Shown in pieces: positions 1 through 11,257 of a stretch of DNA of 64,000 nucleotides. Source of the DNA: Halichondria panicea. Lineage: Eukaryota > Porifera > Demospongiae > Suberitida > Halichondriidae. The stretch lies in the NCBI RefSeq assembly GCF_963675165.1, contig NC_087393.1:240001-304000 (forward strand). The letters are read 5' to 3'. Position 1 is the stretch's first letter. Each line of letters starts with the position of its first letter. Below the pieces are notes generated by a model. It was not told the DNA's origin. It did no database searches and was given only the letters and a program-made list of their open reading frames with translations. The position numbers were made by a program, and so were the translations under genes.

Positions 1-1136
1 AACACACACACACACACTATACATACAGTACTGTCTTTATTATAATGAGACTAGTTTCTTGTTAAATGCCAATATTCATATGAGAAGGCCCAGGCCAGGT
101 AATGAATATGGCCAGGGAAAGGTGTTTGAAAGAGAACACCTCTATAGCTAGTTATTGTGATGAGGGAAGATTGACATGAATCTGGTTAACCTATAAGATC
201 GGCTGCTTTGAAGTGGTGGCCTCCCACTATACACAAGTAAGACAACACTAGCCACTCAGAGCACAAAGTTGACAAACAGATGCAGTTCAATTTAAATTCT
301 TGACCCAAACAAAAGTAACAAGATATTCACAATGCTATGCGTGTGTGTGTGTGATGTGTACATTAATCGTTATGTTACACTTAAACAACAAAGTATACTC
401 GTAAGAAAACTGCTATTAAAAGCAATCCAATTGTAGCCCAAGATAAAATACTGGCAATTTCACAAGTCCTATACTAATCGATTTCAAAGGATAATTATAA
501 TTGAGAATTGCACGGACAATCAAGTTATCAAAACACGCCCATTTCAGAAACCATCCAATAATAGCTTATGCTTTTTTTCTCCGAGAATTAAACTTAAGCA
601 ATCACTGATATAAACACATGATACGTTACGTGTGCACAAGTTAGCTAGTGTTGTATTTCTGTTGAAATGAGCCGTCCCATAAGCAGCAAATTCCGAGATA
701 CGAACACAAAAGGCTCTTAATGAGGTTCTGTAATAACATCATGCAATCACATTCTGATCACCTTTCTTTGCCATATCAAGTATCACACACGCGCATACCG
801 TTGTCAACACTAGCAGCTGTCCGCTAGTACACGTCAGTTTCGCTATCAAGTTACATGTACATCTACGCCATGGCAACCGACACACAGTGGTCTAACCATA
901 AACAGTGATGTGCCAATCTTCCAAGTGATGGCTATTTCAATCTAATTCAAAACACACAAATTTGCCTCTTTTATGTGGTCAACTAGTCCTAAGAGATGGT
1001 TATTTTTGCCTAGAGGTGGTTAGTACCAAACCAGTGTGGGCACATCCTCCGAGGACTATGTTTCATTATCAAATTAATCTATTACCCTAGTAACCAGTAC
1101 CGAGTGGCCCGACCCACTAGGCTAGACTATACCTAC
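1..1136. other. No exon recognised; intron or 3' part of the coiled-coil gene
   Basis: No convincing coding exon was found on either strand. The coiled-coil gene to the right ends at a good donor (GTAGGT on the minus strand), so this stretch is probably its next intron, and its last exons lie here unrecognised or outside the window. The sequence is AT-rich with short CA repeats at 1-18 and 340-352. No tRNA or other RNA gene was seen. Confidence 0.5.
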
Positions 1137-4100
1137 CTCCTCTTGTCTGACAGCTCCCAGCTGCTGGGCACAGTCCAGACGTGCTTCAAGCTCTACAACA
1201 CGTCCCTCCTTGCCACGCCCCTCTCTCTCTAACGAGCCCACCCTCTCCTCAGCTAGACGCAGCTGGTTTGTTGTCTCTGCCAACTCCCGGGACCAGTGCG
1301 CCTCCTTCTCCTGTGCTGAGCGATGCTGAGCTTGCAACGACAGACACTCGTCCTTTGTAACCTCCAGCTGAAGAACAGAGAGGAACTAGTAATTAATGCA
1401 GTAATTTTAACACAAGATATGCCAAAACCATAAAATTATAGAGAAATCACATGACAGTCATGTGACTCACCTCAGTATGGAGACGTGCTAACTGCTCCTC
1501 CATGTCCATAATGTGATCTCTTAGACTGTCTGCTTCCGTTTCATGACCTTTGAACTTTGAGAGTTCAAGATCAAGCTGGGAAATGTGCAGTTGTTGTTGG
1601 GTGTTGGTAGTTTCCATGGAAACACAAGCTCTGTCAGCTTCTAAAGCTCTTTCATTGGCCAAATTGTACTGTGTGTGTGTGTGTGGGGGCGGTGTGTGTG
1701 TGTGTGGGCAGTGTGTATGTGTGTGCGTGTGTGTGGACAGAATATAATTTATAAGTGCTAGGGAGTGGGTGGATAATGGTCTTTGGCTGACAGGGTAACC
1801 TGGTGTGTAACTGCTAATAGGACAACTTGGGAGGGCTTTGATCCAGCAGCAACAGGCACCCACACAACTAGAGCAGTATATAGTCACACAATTAGGCTGA
1901 CAAATATGCTTTGGCAGTGTTCCTAGTGGGAGTGCACCAGCTGGCTGAGATGCTATTATAAAAGCTGATTGTAATTTGTAAGCTAATGAAATGCTCAAAT
2001 ATGAATTATTAAGATGCCTTTTCAATGAAGCTAGTACTCCGTGTATATTACCCATACAACGTGTAAGTGGAGGATGGGAAAGCATTAGCAAGCACGAGTA
2101 TGTAGTACCATTATATAGTAGTACCATAGCAACATGCATCTGTCTAGACAAAAGCACTCAACCTTTCCTACAGAGTGAAGAGCGTACTTGCAGTGAGGCC
2201 TCTATCAGGATTGACACTAGATGTACATTGTAGCTACTGACCTTGCCCTGTAGTCCTGTGAGCTGGCTCTCCAAGCATGTGATCTGTTCGCCTAGTTCCC
2301 GCACCATTCCCTCCTTCACTCGTTCCTCCTCCAGCTGTCGTTGTAGCACTGTGATCTCACTCAGTCTCTCAGAGCCCACCTCCTCTAACAGAGTTTTCGA
2401 TAGTTTGTTGTCTTCAAGCGTTTCAGTGGCTGCTTCTAGTTGGGACGTTAGCAAGTCTTCGTGGGCGTGGCTAGAGGCGAGGTCTGTCTCCAGAGCAGCA
2501 CATCTTGTTTCTGTATCCTGTAGTGTACTCTCCAAGGCAGACAACTGTGTGTGGGTGGGTGTGTGGTGTGGGTGGGTGTGTGGTGTGGGTGTGTGTGGGT
2601 GGGTGTGGAAGATAGATGGCCATTCAAAGATGCTCTATTTAACGTATAATCATACATGTACAATCATGATTGCTATGGGTAAAGTAGTAATTATATCACA
2701 AGCAGCCTAGTAAAAGTAGAGGTCCCAGAAACACTGATAAAAAACATGTCATATGACCTTGCCATTGTCTCACCTGACTCTTCAAGCTAGTGATGGTGCC
2801 CTCGTTAGTGGTGGACTGGAAGAGGAGGCTCTCTTTGTGTAACTCTAGATCAGATACCCTCAATTTTAGCTCCTCCAACTCAGCCGTCTGCTCACTGACT
2901 GTCTGTTCCAGTAGCTCCTTCTCTGACTGTGAGGCCTCCAACTCAGCCCTCTGCTCACTGACTGTCTGTTCCAGTAGCTCCATCTCTGACTGTGAGGCCT
3001 CCAACTCAGCCCTTTGCTCACTGACTGTGTGTTCTAGTAGCTCCCTCTCTGACTGTGAGGCTACCAGTGCAGCCCTCTGCTCACCGACTGTCTGTTCCAG
3101 TAGCTCCTTCTCTGACTGTGAGGCTACCAGTGCAGCTTTCTGCTCACTGACAGTGTGTTCTAGTAGCTCCTTCTCTGACTGTGAGGCCTCCAACTCAGCC
3201 CTCTGCTCACTGACTGTGTGTTCTAGTAGCTCCTTCTCTGACTGTGAGGCCTCCAACTCAGCCCTCTGCTCACTGACCGTCTGTTCCAGTAGCTCCATCT
3301 CTGACTGTGAGGCCTCCAACTCAGCTCTCTGCTCACTGACTGTCTGTTCCAGTAGCTCCATCTCTGACTGTGAGGCTACCAGTGCAGCCTTCTGCTCACT
3401 GACTGTGTGTTCTAGTAGCTCCTTCTCTGACTGTGAGGCTACCAGTGCAGCCCTTTGCTCACTGACTGTCTGTTCCAGTAGCTCCTTCTCTGACTGTGAG
3501 GCCTCCAACTCAGCCTTCTGCTCACTGACTGTGTGTTCTAGTAGCTCCCTCTCTGACTGTAAGCCTACCAGTGCAGCTCTCTGCTCACTGACTGTATGTT
3601 CCAGTAGCTCCCTCTCTGACTGTGAGGCCTCCAGTGCAGCCTTCTGCTCACTGACTGTGTGTTCTAGTAGCTCCCTCTCTGACTGTAAGGCTACCAGTGA
3701 CGTCCGCAGACCCCCGACCTCTTCACGGACGCCCTGTACAGCTGCCTCGCTGTTCTCACTCAGACTGGCACTGCGTTGCCTCTCTGTAGTGAGGTGCTCC
3801 TCAACACCCGCCAACTCTTGGGTTAAGTTGTTGACCTGTTAAAGAGAATAATGATATCGTTAAGTGGAAGACATTGCAGAGCATTGATTCCACCACATTA
3901 CAACCATAGTTCCAGTGATGTCATGTGCTTCAAAGAAAGCCTGACAGATAAAATAATGGGAACTGACATCACCTAGTGCCAGGAATTAGAGATAAGTTAA
4001 TTACACGCTATTCCCATTGTTCACTTAATTAGGGAGTATAATTTTCAAAACAGTAAACATTAATAATAACCCCCTCCACCACATATGAATATCATGTGAT

Positions 4101-6836
4101 CTTGACCACACCCACCTCGTCTTGTAGGGCAGCTCTGTCTTGCTGACTGGTATACAAGCTCTCCTGCAACTCCTGGAGCTCATGCTCACATTCTGACACC
4201 TGAACATTGCCAGCAAAAAAACAATTATCAATCAATCAATCAATGAATAGAAAAATACAATATTTAGCAAAATTATAGAAATTGACACAAAAATAAATAA
4301 ATCACACGATTCCATATCACACTGATTCCATATTATAGTTTGCCAGTTCCTAGGCTATCACTAGTAGAGGCCTCACTTCAAGTTGTAGTCCGTCGCTCAG
4401 ACCTTGTGATGAGGCTAGCTCTTCTTGCAACGCTTCCACAAGATCCTGCTCCCTACCAACCTGTGCGTGCATGAGAGGACACCATTTTAGAACAATTTTC
4501 AACACAGATGCACACCCACACACACGCGCACACACACACACACACACACCCATATACCCACACACACACACCCACACACTTACATGATCGAGTGCCTCCT
4601 GGTGCTGTAGCTCGAGTGTGGACGTCCTCTCCTCCAGCTGTCTCAACACTTCCTCACGCGCTAATAGCTGCTCCAACAGTAGAGCATGTTTGGCTTGCAT
4701 TGCATCCAGTGCATCCTCTGTGCTGCCAACCTGCAATAAGGTAATGGTCGTCAACGACAAGAGTATGTGATGACCCTTTACCTGTTCTTGAGAGGCCTGA
4801 TATTGTTCCTGTGATTGCTGTAGCTTTGATTTGAGATTTTCAATGACTTGCTGGCACCTCTCCACTTCATCGTGTCCGGTCGCCTCCACTTCTTCCACAC
4901 GCCTCTCCAACTCGCCCACCACCCCCTCACAGGTCACGAGGTCCACAGCCACACGATCGTACTCCTGCTGGAGGGCGTCGCGAGCTTTCTCTGCAATGTC
5001 AGCACGTTCGGTACACTCTTGACTTTGCGCCTTCAAGCCTTGCTCCTCCGTCTCTAGAGTCTGAATAAGAACTTCGCGTTTCTGGACCTGTTATATAATC
5101 AGTGTATGTGTGGGTGAGAATTAACAGCTGCACACCACACTGATAAAACACAGCTACATGAATATTATAGTATTATTTTATAGCTGGTTGGCTCATCTGA
5201 ATGAGTTCTCAGAGGATGCATGTATCACTAAAGTAATGTGCAATGAACAGTATGATTGCATGGTAACAACATTCAGGGCAGCCTGGAACACTGACTGTAC
5301 ATGCATGTACATGTACTTATACATGACTGTACATGCATGTACATGTACCTATACATGACTGTACATGCATGTACCAATGATAATATCCCAGCTACATGTA
5401 CTAATCCTCACCTCAGTCAAGAGCAGTTGTTCTTTCTCCTCCAGAGCGTGGGTGGAACCAGTTAGTTCATCTCTGAGGGAGGCCATCTCTTGACAAGCTT
5501 GCTGGTATTGACCTCGTGTGGAGCTCAGCTCTTCTCTTAATCCATCCAAACTCTTCTCGAAGTCACCCACCGACTGGACCATGGAGGCACGAGATGCATT
5601 CACCTGGAGGGGAGGGACAACACAACAAGAGAGCTTATACATGTATGTATACATGACGTGTACATGAAACTATGGCAACGAAACAGCAATAGTACAAAAC
5701 AGCAGATACTCAGTTCACATGATTATTATACATGTACATGCAGTCATGTGATCTGTACTTGAGCACACTGTTACATGATTGTACCTCAGCTAGCAGTGCC
5801 TCCAGCTCTGCAACCCTCTCCTCTCTCTTTGTGACCTCCTCTTCAAGACCTGCTTGTTTTGCCGTCAGTTGATCGATGATAGCTCTGTGCTGCTCTGCAG
5901 TCATCATTGACTCCTCCCACTTCTTACGATGGTCTGCTAGCTCCACCTCCAGGGACTGACACGCCTCCTCACACTGGGAAAGCTGAATAATGCATATACA
6001 GTGTATGTTAATAATTAGCACAAGCCTTTAAATTAAGTATAATAATTATAAAAACAGTAAGTATTGATCTACACTTAACTATTATATGGACATGTACATG
6101 TAACTCACCTCCTCGCTAACGGCAGTGGGTGTGGTTGCCCCGCCCTTTCCATCTAGAGCGGCTATCTGAGCAGCTGCCACCTTGAGTGCAGTGATCATAC
6201 GAGACAGTTCTCCTTCCCTGCTCGCTAGTAGAGAGTGGAGCTCATCCGCCTCCTCTCTGCATTGAGTCTGGAGTCCTTGCAATGCAGCTAGTCTCTTCTG
6301 ATAGTCCCCGGCCTGGCTAGCATTATCTGCCTTCAGGGTCTGGGTGAGGGCAATCTGATCCTGGAGCTCCGTCAACTTCTCGCCCAGCTGTGTGTGTGTG
6401 TGTGTGTGGGTGAGTGGGTGTGTGTGTGGGTGCCAGTGGGAGTGAACAACCACACAACCATAATTTTTATTGACTATAAAATACTATAATACGTACTATA
6501 AGCTTTTGATAACGTTCAGCTGCACACTGTACCTGTTTCTCGATGGTATTTTTCTCTTCCTTTACTGCCTCCAGCTCCTCCCCCTTCTCGGCCAGTGTCT
6601 CCTGTAGCCCCTCCTCTTCAATAGACGAGTCATGGACAGACTCTTCTAACCTTTGAACTTCGTCCTGTAGCGATACGACCTCATCTTGTGCTTGTTGCCG
6701 TGCACTCTCCAGTGAGGTCACGTGGGATTGTGATTGTTCCACTTGTGTCTCCAGTGACTGCCTGCGTTGCTCTAATGTGGAGAGTTCTACTGTCAACTGT
6801 GCCAGTTCCTGGTCCCGATGCTCCACCTCCTACACA

Positions 6837-6901
<65 letters not shown>

Positions 6902-9900
6902 CAGTTCCTGGTCCCGATGCTCCACCTCCTACACATGAGTGTGTAGTAATTATATTAGAGACAGTACTGAATATTATTATTAAGCTAATACAGCCATAAC
7001 TTGAGTACCGTTGATCCGATATCAAAAATTTTATGATTTTTTGAAAGCTTAGGAAGAGACCTTTCAAATAATGTATTTAAATCCAAAATTTCGTCGGAGC
7101 CATAATTTGTCATTTTTCGCCCTTGGACCATGGGCTATTATCCATGGTATGGCCAAAATGGTAAATATTTTTTATTTCTCAAATATGAACTTTGATGACA
7201 CTATTTCTTTCTAAGCTTTAAGAAAATCATAAAATCGTTGATATTGGACCCACGGAATTCAAGTTATGGCAGCTGAAAGAGTCCCCGAACCATTGACCAG
7301 TGTGGGCACATCCCTGATTACATGTATAAACAGTGTGTTTAATCTCCTAGCACACACACAGAGAATGCAAGCATCTGTGGCTTCTCATTACACACACCTG
7401 TTTGGCAGTGGTCTGGTAGAGCTCCATGGCCTCTTGTGTTCCCAGCAGCTCTTGGCTGAGTGATGCTTGCTTCTCCAGTGCCTCTCTTAGTTGTTCAGTG
7501 AGGGAGGCCACATCTGCTTGTAGACTAGACACACCTTCCTGGGCCTCTGACAACTGTAGGGGGGACATTCAAGGTCAGGAAATAATTATAATACTAGGAC
7601 CAACGTGTATGCATACAGAAACAACTACAATAATTTGGAGAATATGTAAATGTAATCATTAGTTCTATAGTAGTAGTCCCACCCGTGTGTGTACCTGCAG
7701 GTGGAGCTGGTCCCTCTCCTCACGAGTGTTCTCCAGTTCCCTCTGAGAGTCCCCCAGTTCCTCCACACTGGACTCCCTCTCAATCCTAGCAGCTGTCAAC
7801 TCATCCTTCACACGCTGCAGCTCGGCTAGATGTGTCTCTAACTCCCCTCTCAATGTAGCCAGCTCATTGTCCAACAGTGATGACGATGGAGAAGCTACTC
7901 TAATGTGAAGAGGACTATGAGTGGTGGGAGATTCAACCAAAGTCGCTGTAAAGGGTAGAGCATTTAGAGGCTGCTCATGACCAGGTAGAGCATTTATAGG
8001 CTGCTCATGACCAGGTAGAGCGTTCAGAGGCTTCTCATGAACAGGTAGAGCGTGTAGAGGCTGCTCGTGACCAGGTAGAGCGTTCAGAGGCTGCTCATGA
8101 CCAGGTAGAACCGGTAAAGGCTGCTCATGACCAGGTAGAGTGTGCAGAGGTTTCTCATGACCAGGTAGAGCGTGCAGAGGCTGCTCATGACCAGGTAGAG
8201 CGTACAGAAGAGGCTTATCATGACCAGGTAGAGCGTGCAGAGGTTTCTCATGAACAGGTAGAACGTTCAGAGGCTGCTCATGACCAGGTAAAACGTATAG
8301 AAGAGGCTGCTCATGACCAGGTAGAGCGTGCAGAGGTTTCTCATGAACAGGTAGAGCGTGTAGAGGCTGAGCGTTCAGAGGCTGCTCATGACCAGGTAGA
8401 GCGTACAGAAGAGGCTGCTCGTGACCAGGTAGAGCGTGCAGAGGCTGCTCATGACCAGGTAGAGCGTAAAGAAGAGGCTGCTCGTGACCAGGTAGAGCGT
8501 TCAGAGGCTGCTCATGACCAGGTAGAGCGTAAAGAAGAGGCTGCTCATGACCAGGTAGAGTGTGTAGAGGCTGCTCATGACCAGGTAGAGCGTTCAGAGG
8601 CTGCTCATGACCAGGTAGAGCGGGTAAAGGCTTCTCATGACCAGGTAGAGTGTGTAAAGGTTTTTCGTGAGCAGATAGAGCGTGTAGAGGCTGCTTATGA
8701 TCAGGTAGAGCGTTCAGAGGCTGCTCATGACCAGGTAGAGCGTTCAGAGGCTGCTCATGACCAGGTAGAGTGTGTACAGGTTTCTCATGACCAGGTAGAG
8801 CGTGTAGAGGCTGCTCATGATCAGGTAGAGCGTACAGAAGAGGCTGCTCATGACCAGGTAGAGTGTGTAGAGGCTGCTCATGACCAGGTAGAGCGTGTAC
8901 AGGTTTCTCGTGACCAGGTAGAACGTTCAGAGGCTGCTCATGACCAGGTAGAACGTTCAGAGGCTGCTCATGACCAGGTAGAGTGTGTACAGGTTTCTCA
9001 TGACCAGGTAGAGCGTGTAGAGGCTGCTCATGATCAGGTAGAGCGTACAGAAGAGGTTGCTCATGACCAGGTAGAGTGTGTAGAGGCTGCTCATGACCAG
9101 GTAGAGCGTGTACAGGTTTCTCGTGACCAGGTAGAACGTTCAGAGGCTGCTCATGACCAGGTAGAACGTTCAGAGGCTGCTCATGACCAGGTAGAGTGTG
9201 TACAGGTTTCTCGTGAGTAGGTAGAACATTTAGTGGCTTCTCGTGAGCGGGTAAAGGTTTCTTATGAGCGCGTAAAGGCTTCTCAGGAGCAGGTAGAGCC
9301 TCTGTTGAGTTACTAACGATGAGGTCGTTGGTTGGGAAAGGAGGGCTCTGACTACGGAGGACCATTTGGGAGAGCTGCACAAGATCAGTGGTACAATATA
9401 TCTATAATTATTGCATCGAACTAACATCTAGTGGCTAACTAACATCTAGTGGCTAGCTAACATCTAGTGGCTAGCTAACATCTAGTGGCTAGCTAACATC
9501 TAGTGGCTAGCTAACATCTAGTGGCTAACTAACATCTAGTGGCTAGCTAACATCTAGTGGCTAGTGGCTAGCTCTAATAACATAAACACTACAGTTACAA
9601 ATAATGACTGTACATTGCACAGACTACAGAGGCGACTACGTACTGTACATGTGCACACGGTACGAGACCACACCTTTAGATTGCCCTCTGCCACACCCTC
9701 AGAGATGATCCTCAAGAGATGCCTCAGGTCCTCCCCTCTCACCTCTCCATCTCTGGCTCGCTGGAGGAGGTGGTCATTTTGTCCAACTAGCTCAGAGTTC
9801 TCAGTAGACAGCTGATCGTTGGTTACGTGTGCCTGCACGATCTGGGCCTGTGCTTCACTCAGCTGGGCTTGGAGGGAGGCCACCTGGTTGCACACCTCCT

Positions 9901-10978
9901 GTGGGTTATGCAATCAGTATGTCACAATCAGCAGAATTTTGGGGGGGAAAAACAAATTCAAGGCTTTTGAATTTGTGGATTTCGACGCGTAATGATGATC
10001 TGATTTACACCTTGAGTTGCTATTAAACACATTCATCAATAAGACATCTACAAAAGGCTTCCACAAAAACCTTACAAGCAATATTGACGTTAGTTCACCT
10101 TGGTCTGGCTGATCTTATCAGAGAGCTCCGCCTCCAGTTGCCCCACCCTCTGCTTGGCCCCGGTCTCCAATAAACTGAACGCTCTCAACAGCTCATCGTA
10201 GCTCTCCTTCAACTCAAACACGTACCTCTTCAGAGAGTGGAGTCGTTCCTGTCAGGGGGTGGTGTGTGTGAGTGGTGAGGGGGTGGTGTGTGTGTAGTGA
10301 GGGTGTAGTGTGTGTGTGGTAGTGGAGGGGGTGATAGGCAACTTTCACATTTTCTAAGAAATAGCCAAAACTAGTTAATTTTGTACGCCATTGCTACGCT
10401 ACAAAATGTACCAACATGCATTGCAAGAATTATCACCCATCCTTAATTAACAGGTCCTATTGACCACACCTTCTACTGACCCCACCTTGAGTTTCTCCAC
10501 GTCTTCGTATCCACTTAGCTCCAGACTGTCAATTGAGGTTGAGTAGCTGTACATTGTGCTCGTCTCCACGCTGCGATACAACTCCCTGTGTGTGTGTGTG
10601 GGCGTGTGTGTGGTGTGTGGACGTCATGTACAGTAACATGCAACGTTAAACACATGTAGCTTGTACAATCACATGTACGTCTACACAGCTAAGTGCTGTG
10701 TGAAAGATCAACGCTTCTCTACAACACACACAACGTAATAAACCCCCAATATTAATCTCGAGCATAATTATAATTATCCTAATTACACTGTCTAAAATAA
10801 CAATGTCTGGACAACGTATTGTTAGGATCCACAGCCCCACCCCTCCACACCTGAACTCAGACATGATCTCCTCTTCTCCGTGTGTCTGACTGCCTGTGTG
10901 TGATCCCACTGGACTCGAGGCCAGGGAGGGCGTACCAGGACCCTCGTCCCACGAGTCCTGACCCCCATCTCCAGACAT
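1137..10978 (-). CDS. Giant coiled-coil protein (golgin/centrosomal type), 5' part, 18 exons, at least 1,940 residues
   Basis: Starts at the ATG at 10976-10978. The N terminus is acidic and Ser/Gly-rich for about 42 residues, then almost entirely heptad-patterned Leu/Glu/Gln sequence. Exons in transcript order: 10978-10851, 10585-10486, 10248-10099, 9898-9674, 9374-7695, 7553-7398, 6829-6533, 6387-6109, 5982-5785, 5603-5412, 5087-4782, 4730-4584, 4460-4377, 4199-4116, 3835-2774, 2544-2242, 1668-1471, 1367-1137. The last ends at a donor, so the C terminus is outside or unrecognised. Two exons are repeat expansions: 3835-2774 has about 13 copies of a 21-residue (three-heptad) unit, and 9374-7695 has about 43 copies of a Pro-rich 10-residue unit. 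Every exon after the second is a multiple of three with phase-0 introns. Long coiled coils of this kind are usually Golgi tethers or centrosomal scaffolds, but no diagnostic domain (GRIP, PACT, kinesin) is visible, so family and function are unassigned. Confidence 0.8.
2881..3700 (-). repeat. 63-bp coding tandem repeat, about 13 copies (three-heptad coiled-coil unit)
   Basis: Inside the exon 3835-2774, the 63-bp unit encodes 21 residues of the pattern SEKELLEHTVSEQKAALVA plus two. Twenty-one residues is exactly three heptads, so copy number can change without breaking coiled-coil register. Copies alternate between LVAS and LEAS, and between HTV and QTV, variants, which suggests recent unequal exchange or a higher-order unit. 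Confidence 0.93.
5279..5376. repeat. About 32-bp tandem repeat, 3 copies, in an intron of the coiled-coil gene
   Basis: Three copies of a unit built on GACTGTACATGCATGTAC and CTATACAT. The unit is internally palindromic (ATGTACATGCATGTACAT), so each copy could form a small hairpin. Non-coding. Confidence 0.85.
6801..6937. repeat. Duplicated exon start around a long TG tract
   Basis: About 37 bp covering the 5' end of the exon at 6829 and its acceptor (6801-6837) is repeated at 6900-6937. A (TG)n tract of about 60 bp lies between the copies. The second copy lies in the upstream intron and carries a second acceptor-like AG. Confidence 0.9.
6985..7285. repeat. Foldback (palindromic) repeat element, copy 1
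   Basis: The left arm contains CCATAACTTGAGTA and GAAAGCTTAGG. The right arm carries the reverse complement (TAAGCTTT, CAAGTTATGG). The centre is an inverted repeat built on CCATGG...CCATGG. The two arms can pair over about 120 bp each. The element lies in an intron of the coiled-coil gene, is non-coding, and is related to the copies at 21.5, 29.2, 37.4, 41.0 and 60.1 kb. Confidence 0.85.
7965..9270 (-). repeat. 30/33-bp coding tandem repeat, about 43 copies (unit LPGHEQPLHA)
   Basis: Occupies most of the 1,680-bp exon 9374-7695. On the minus strand the unit reads LPGHEQPLHA, with an 11-residue variant carrying an extra Leu-Tyr-type insertion. The spacing is 30 or 33 bp, so the frame is always kept. 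The same DNA is also open on the plus strand from about 7997 to 9215, reading the helical pattern AAHDQVERAE, but without an in-frame ATG. The minus frame is taken as real because it joins coiled-coil sequence on both sides and is flanked by good splice sites. Confidence 0.93.
9425..9573. repeat. 18-bp tandem repeat, about 8 copies
   Basis: Tandem copies of CTAACATCTAGTGGCTAG sit in the intron just upstream of the large repeat exon of the coiled-coil gene (exon start 9374). Non-coding. Confidence 0.92.
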
Positions 10979-11257
10979 CCTTAGCGACTGTAGAGGCTTC
11001 TACGCGAGCGTGATGATTAGCTTGTAGTACAGAGAAAGCTTTTGTATATGAAAGCAACTTGGTCTTCAAAGATCATCAAGATTCACGTGTGTAATTTATT
11101 GTTGAGGTTAGTGTTACCACGCCTCTATAGTAAAGGGGGCGGGGCTCACGCTCACCACATGGTGTTTTAATTAGTGCACACCATAACAGTCCATCACAAT
11201 GGACCATTGAATGTGACCAAGTTTTTGTTTGTTCTAGAGTAGGAGAGAGAGATTAAA
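10979..11257. promoter_or_regulatory. Divergent promoter region, coiled-coil gene / SLC38A10-like gene
   Basis: These 279 bp separate the ATG of the minus-strand coiled-coil gene from the ATG of the plus-strand transporter gene. A GC box (GGGGGCGGGGC, about 11135-11145) is present; no clear TATA box was chosen. Shared control of both genes is inferred from the distance alone. Confidence 0.6.

Noticed and set aside
1447-2157. 236-residue minus-strand frame with a Cys/His-rich middle
   Set aside because: Only 1668-1471 is an exon (coiled coil). The remainder is intron readthrough including CA repeats.
2790-3842. 350-residue plus-strand frame opposite the 63-bp repeat exon
   Set aside because: Antisense shadow of the tandem repeat, reading Cys/Ser-rich VCSSSSFSDCEAS. 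No splice context or family match, while the minus frame is a perfect three-heptad coiled coil with good splice sites.
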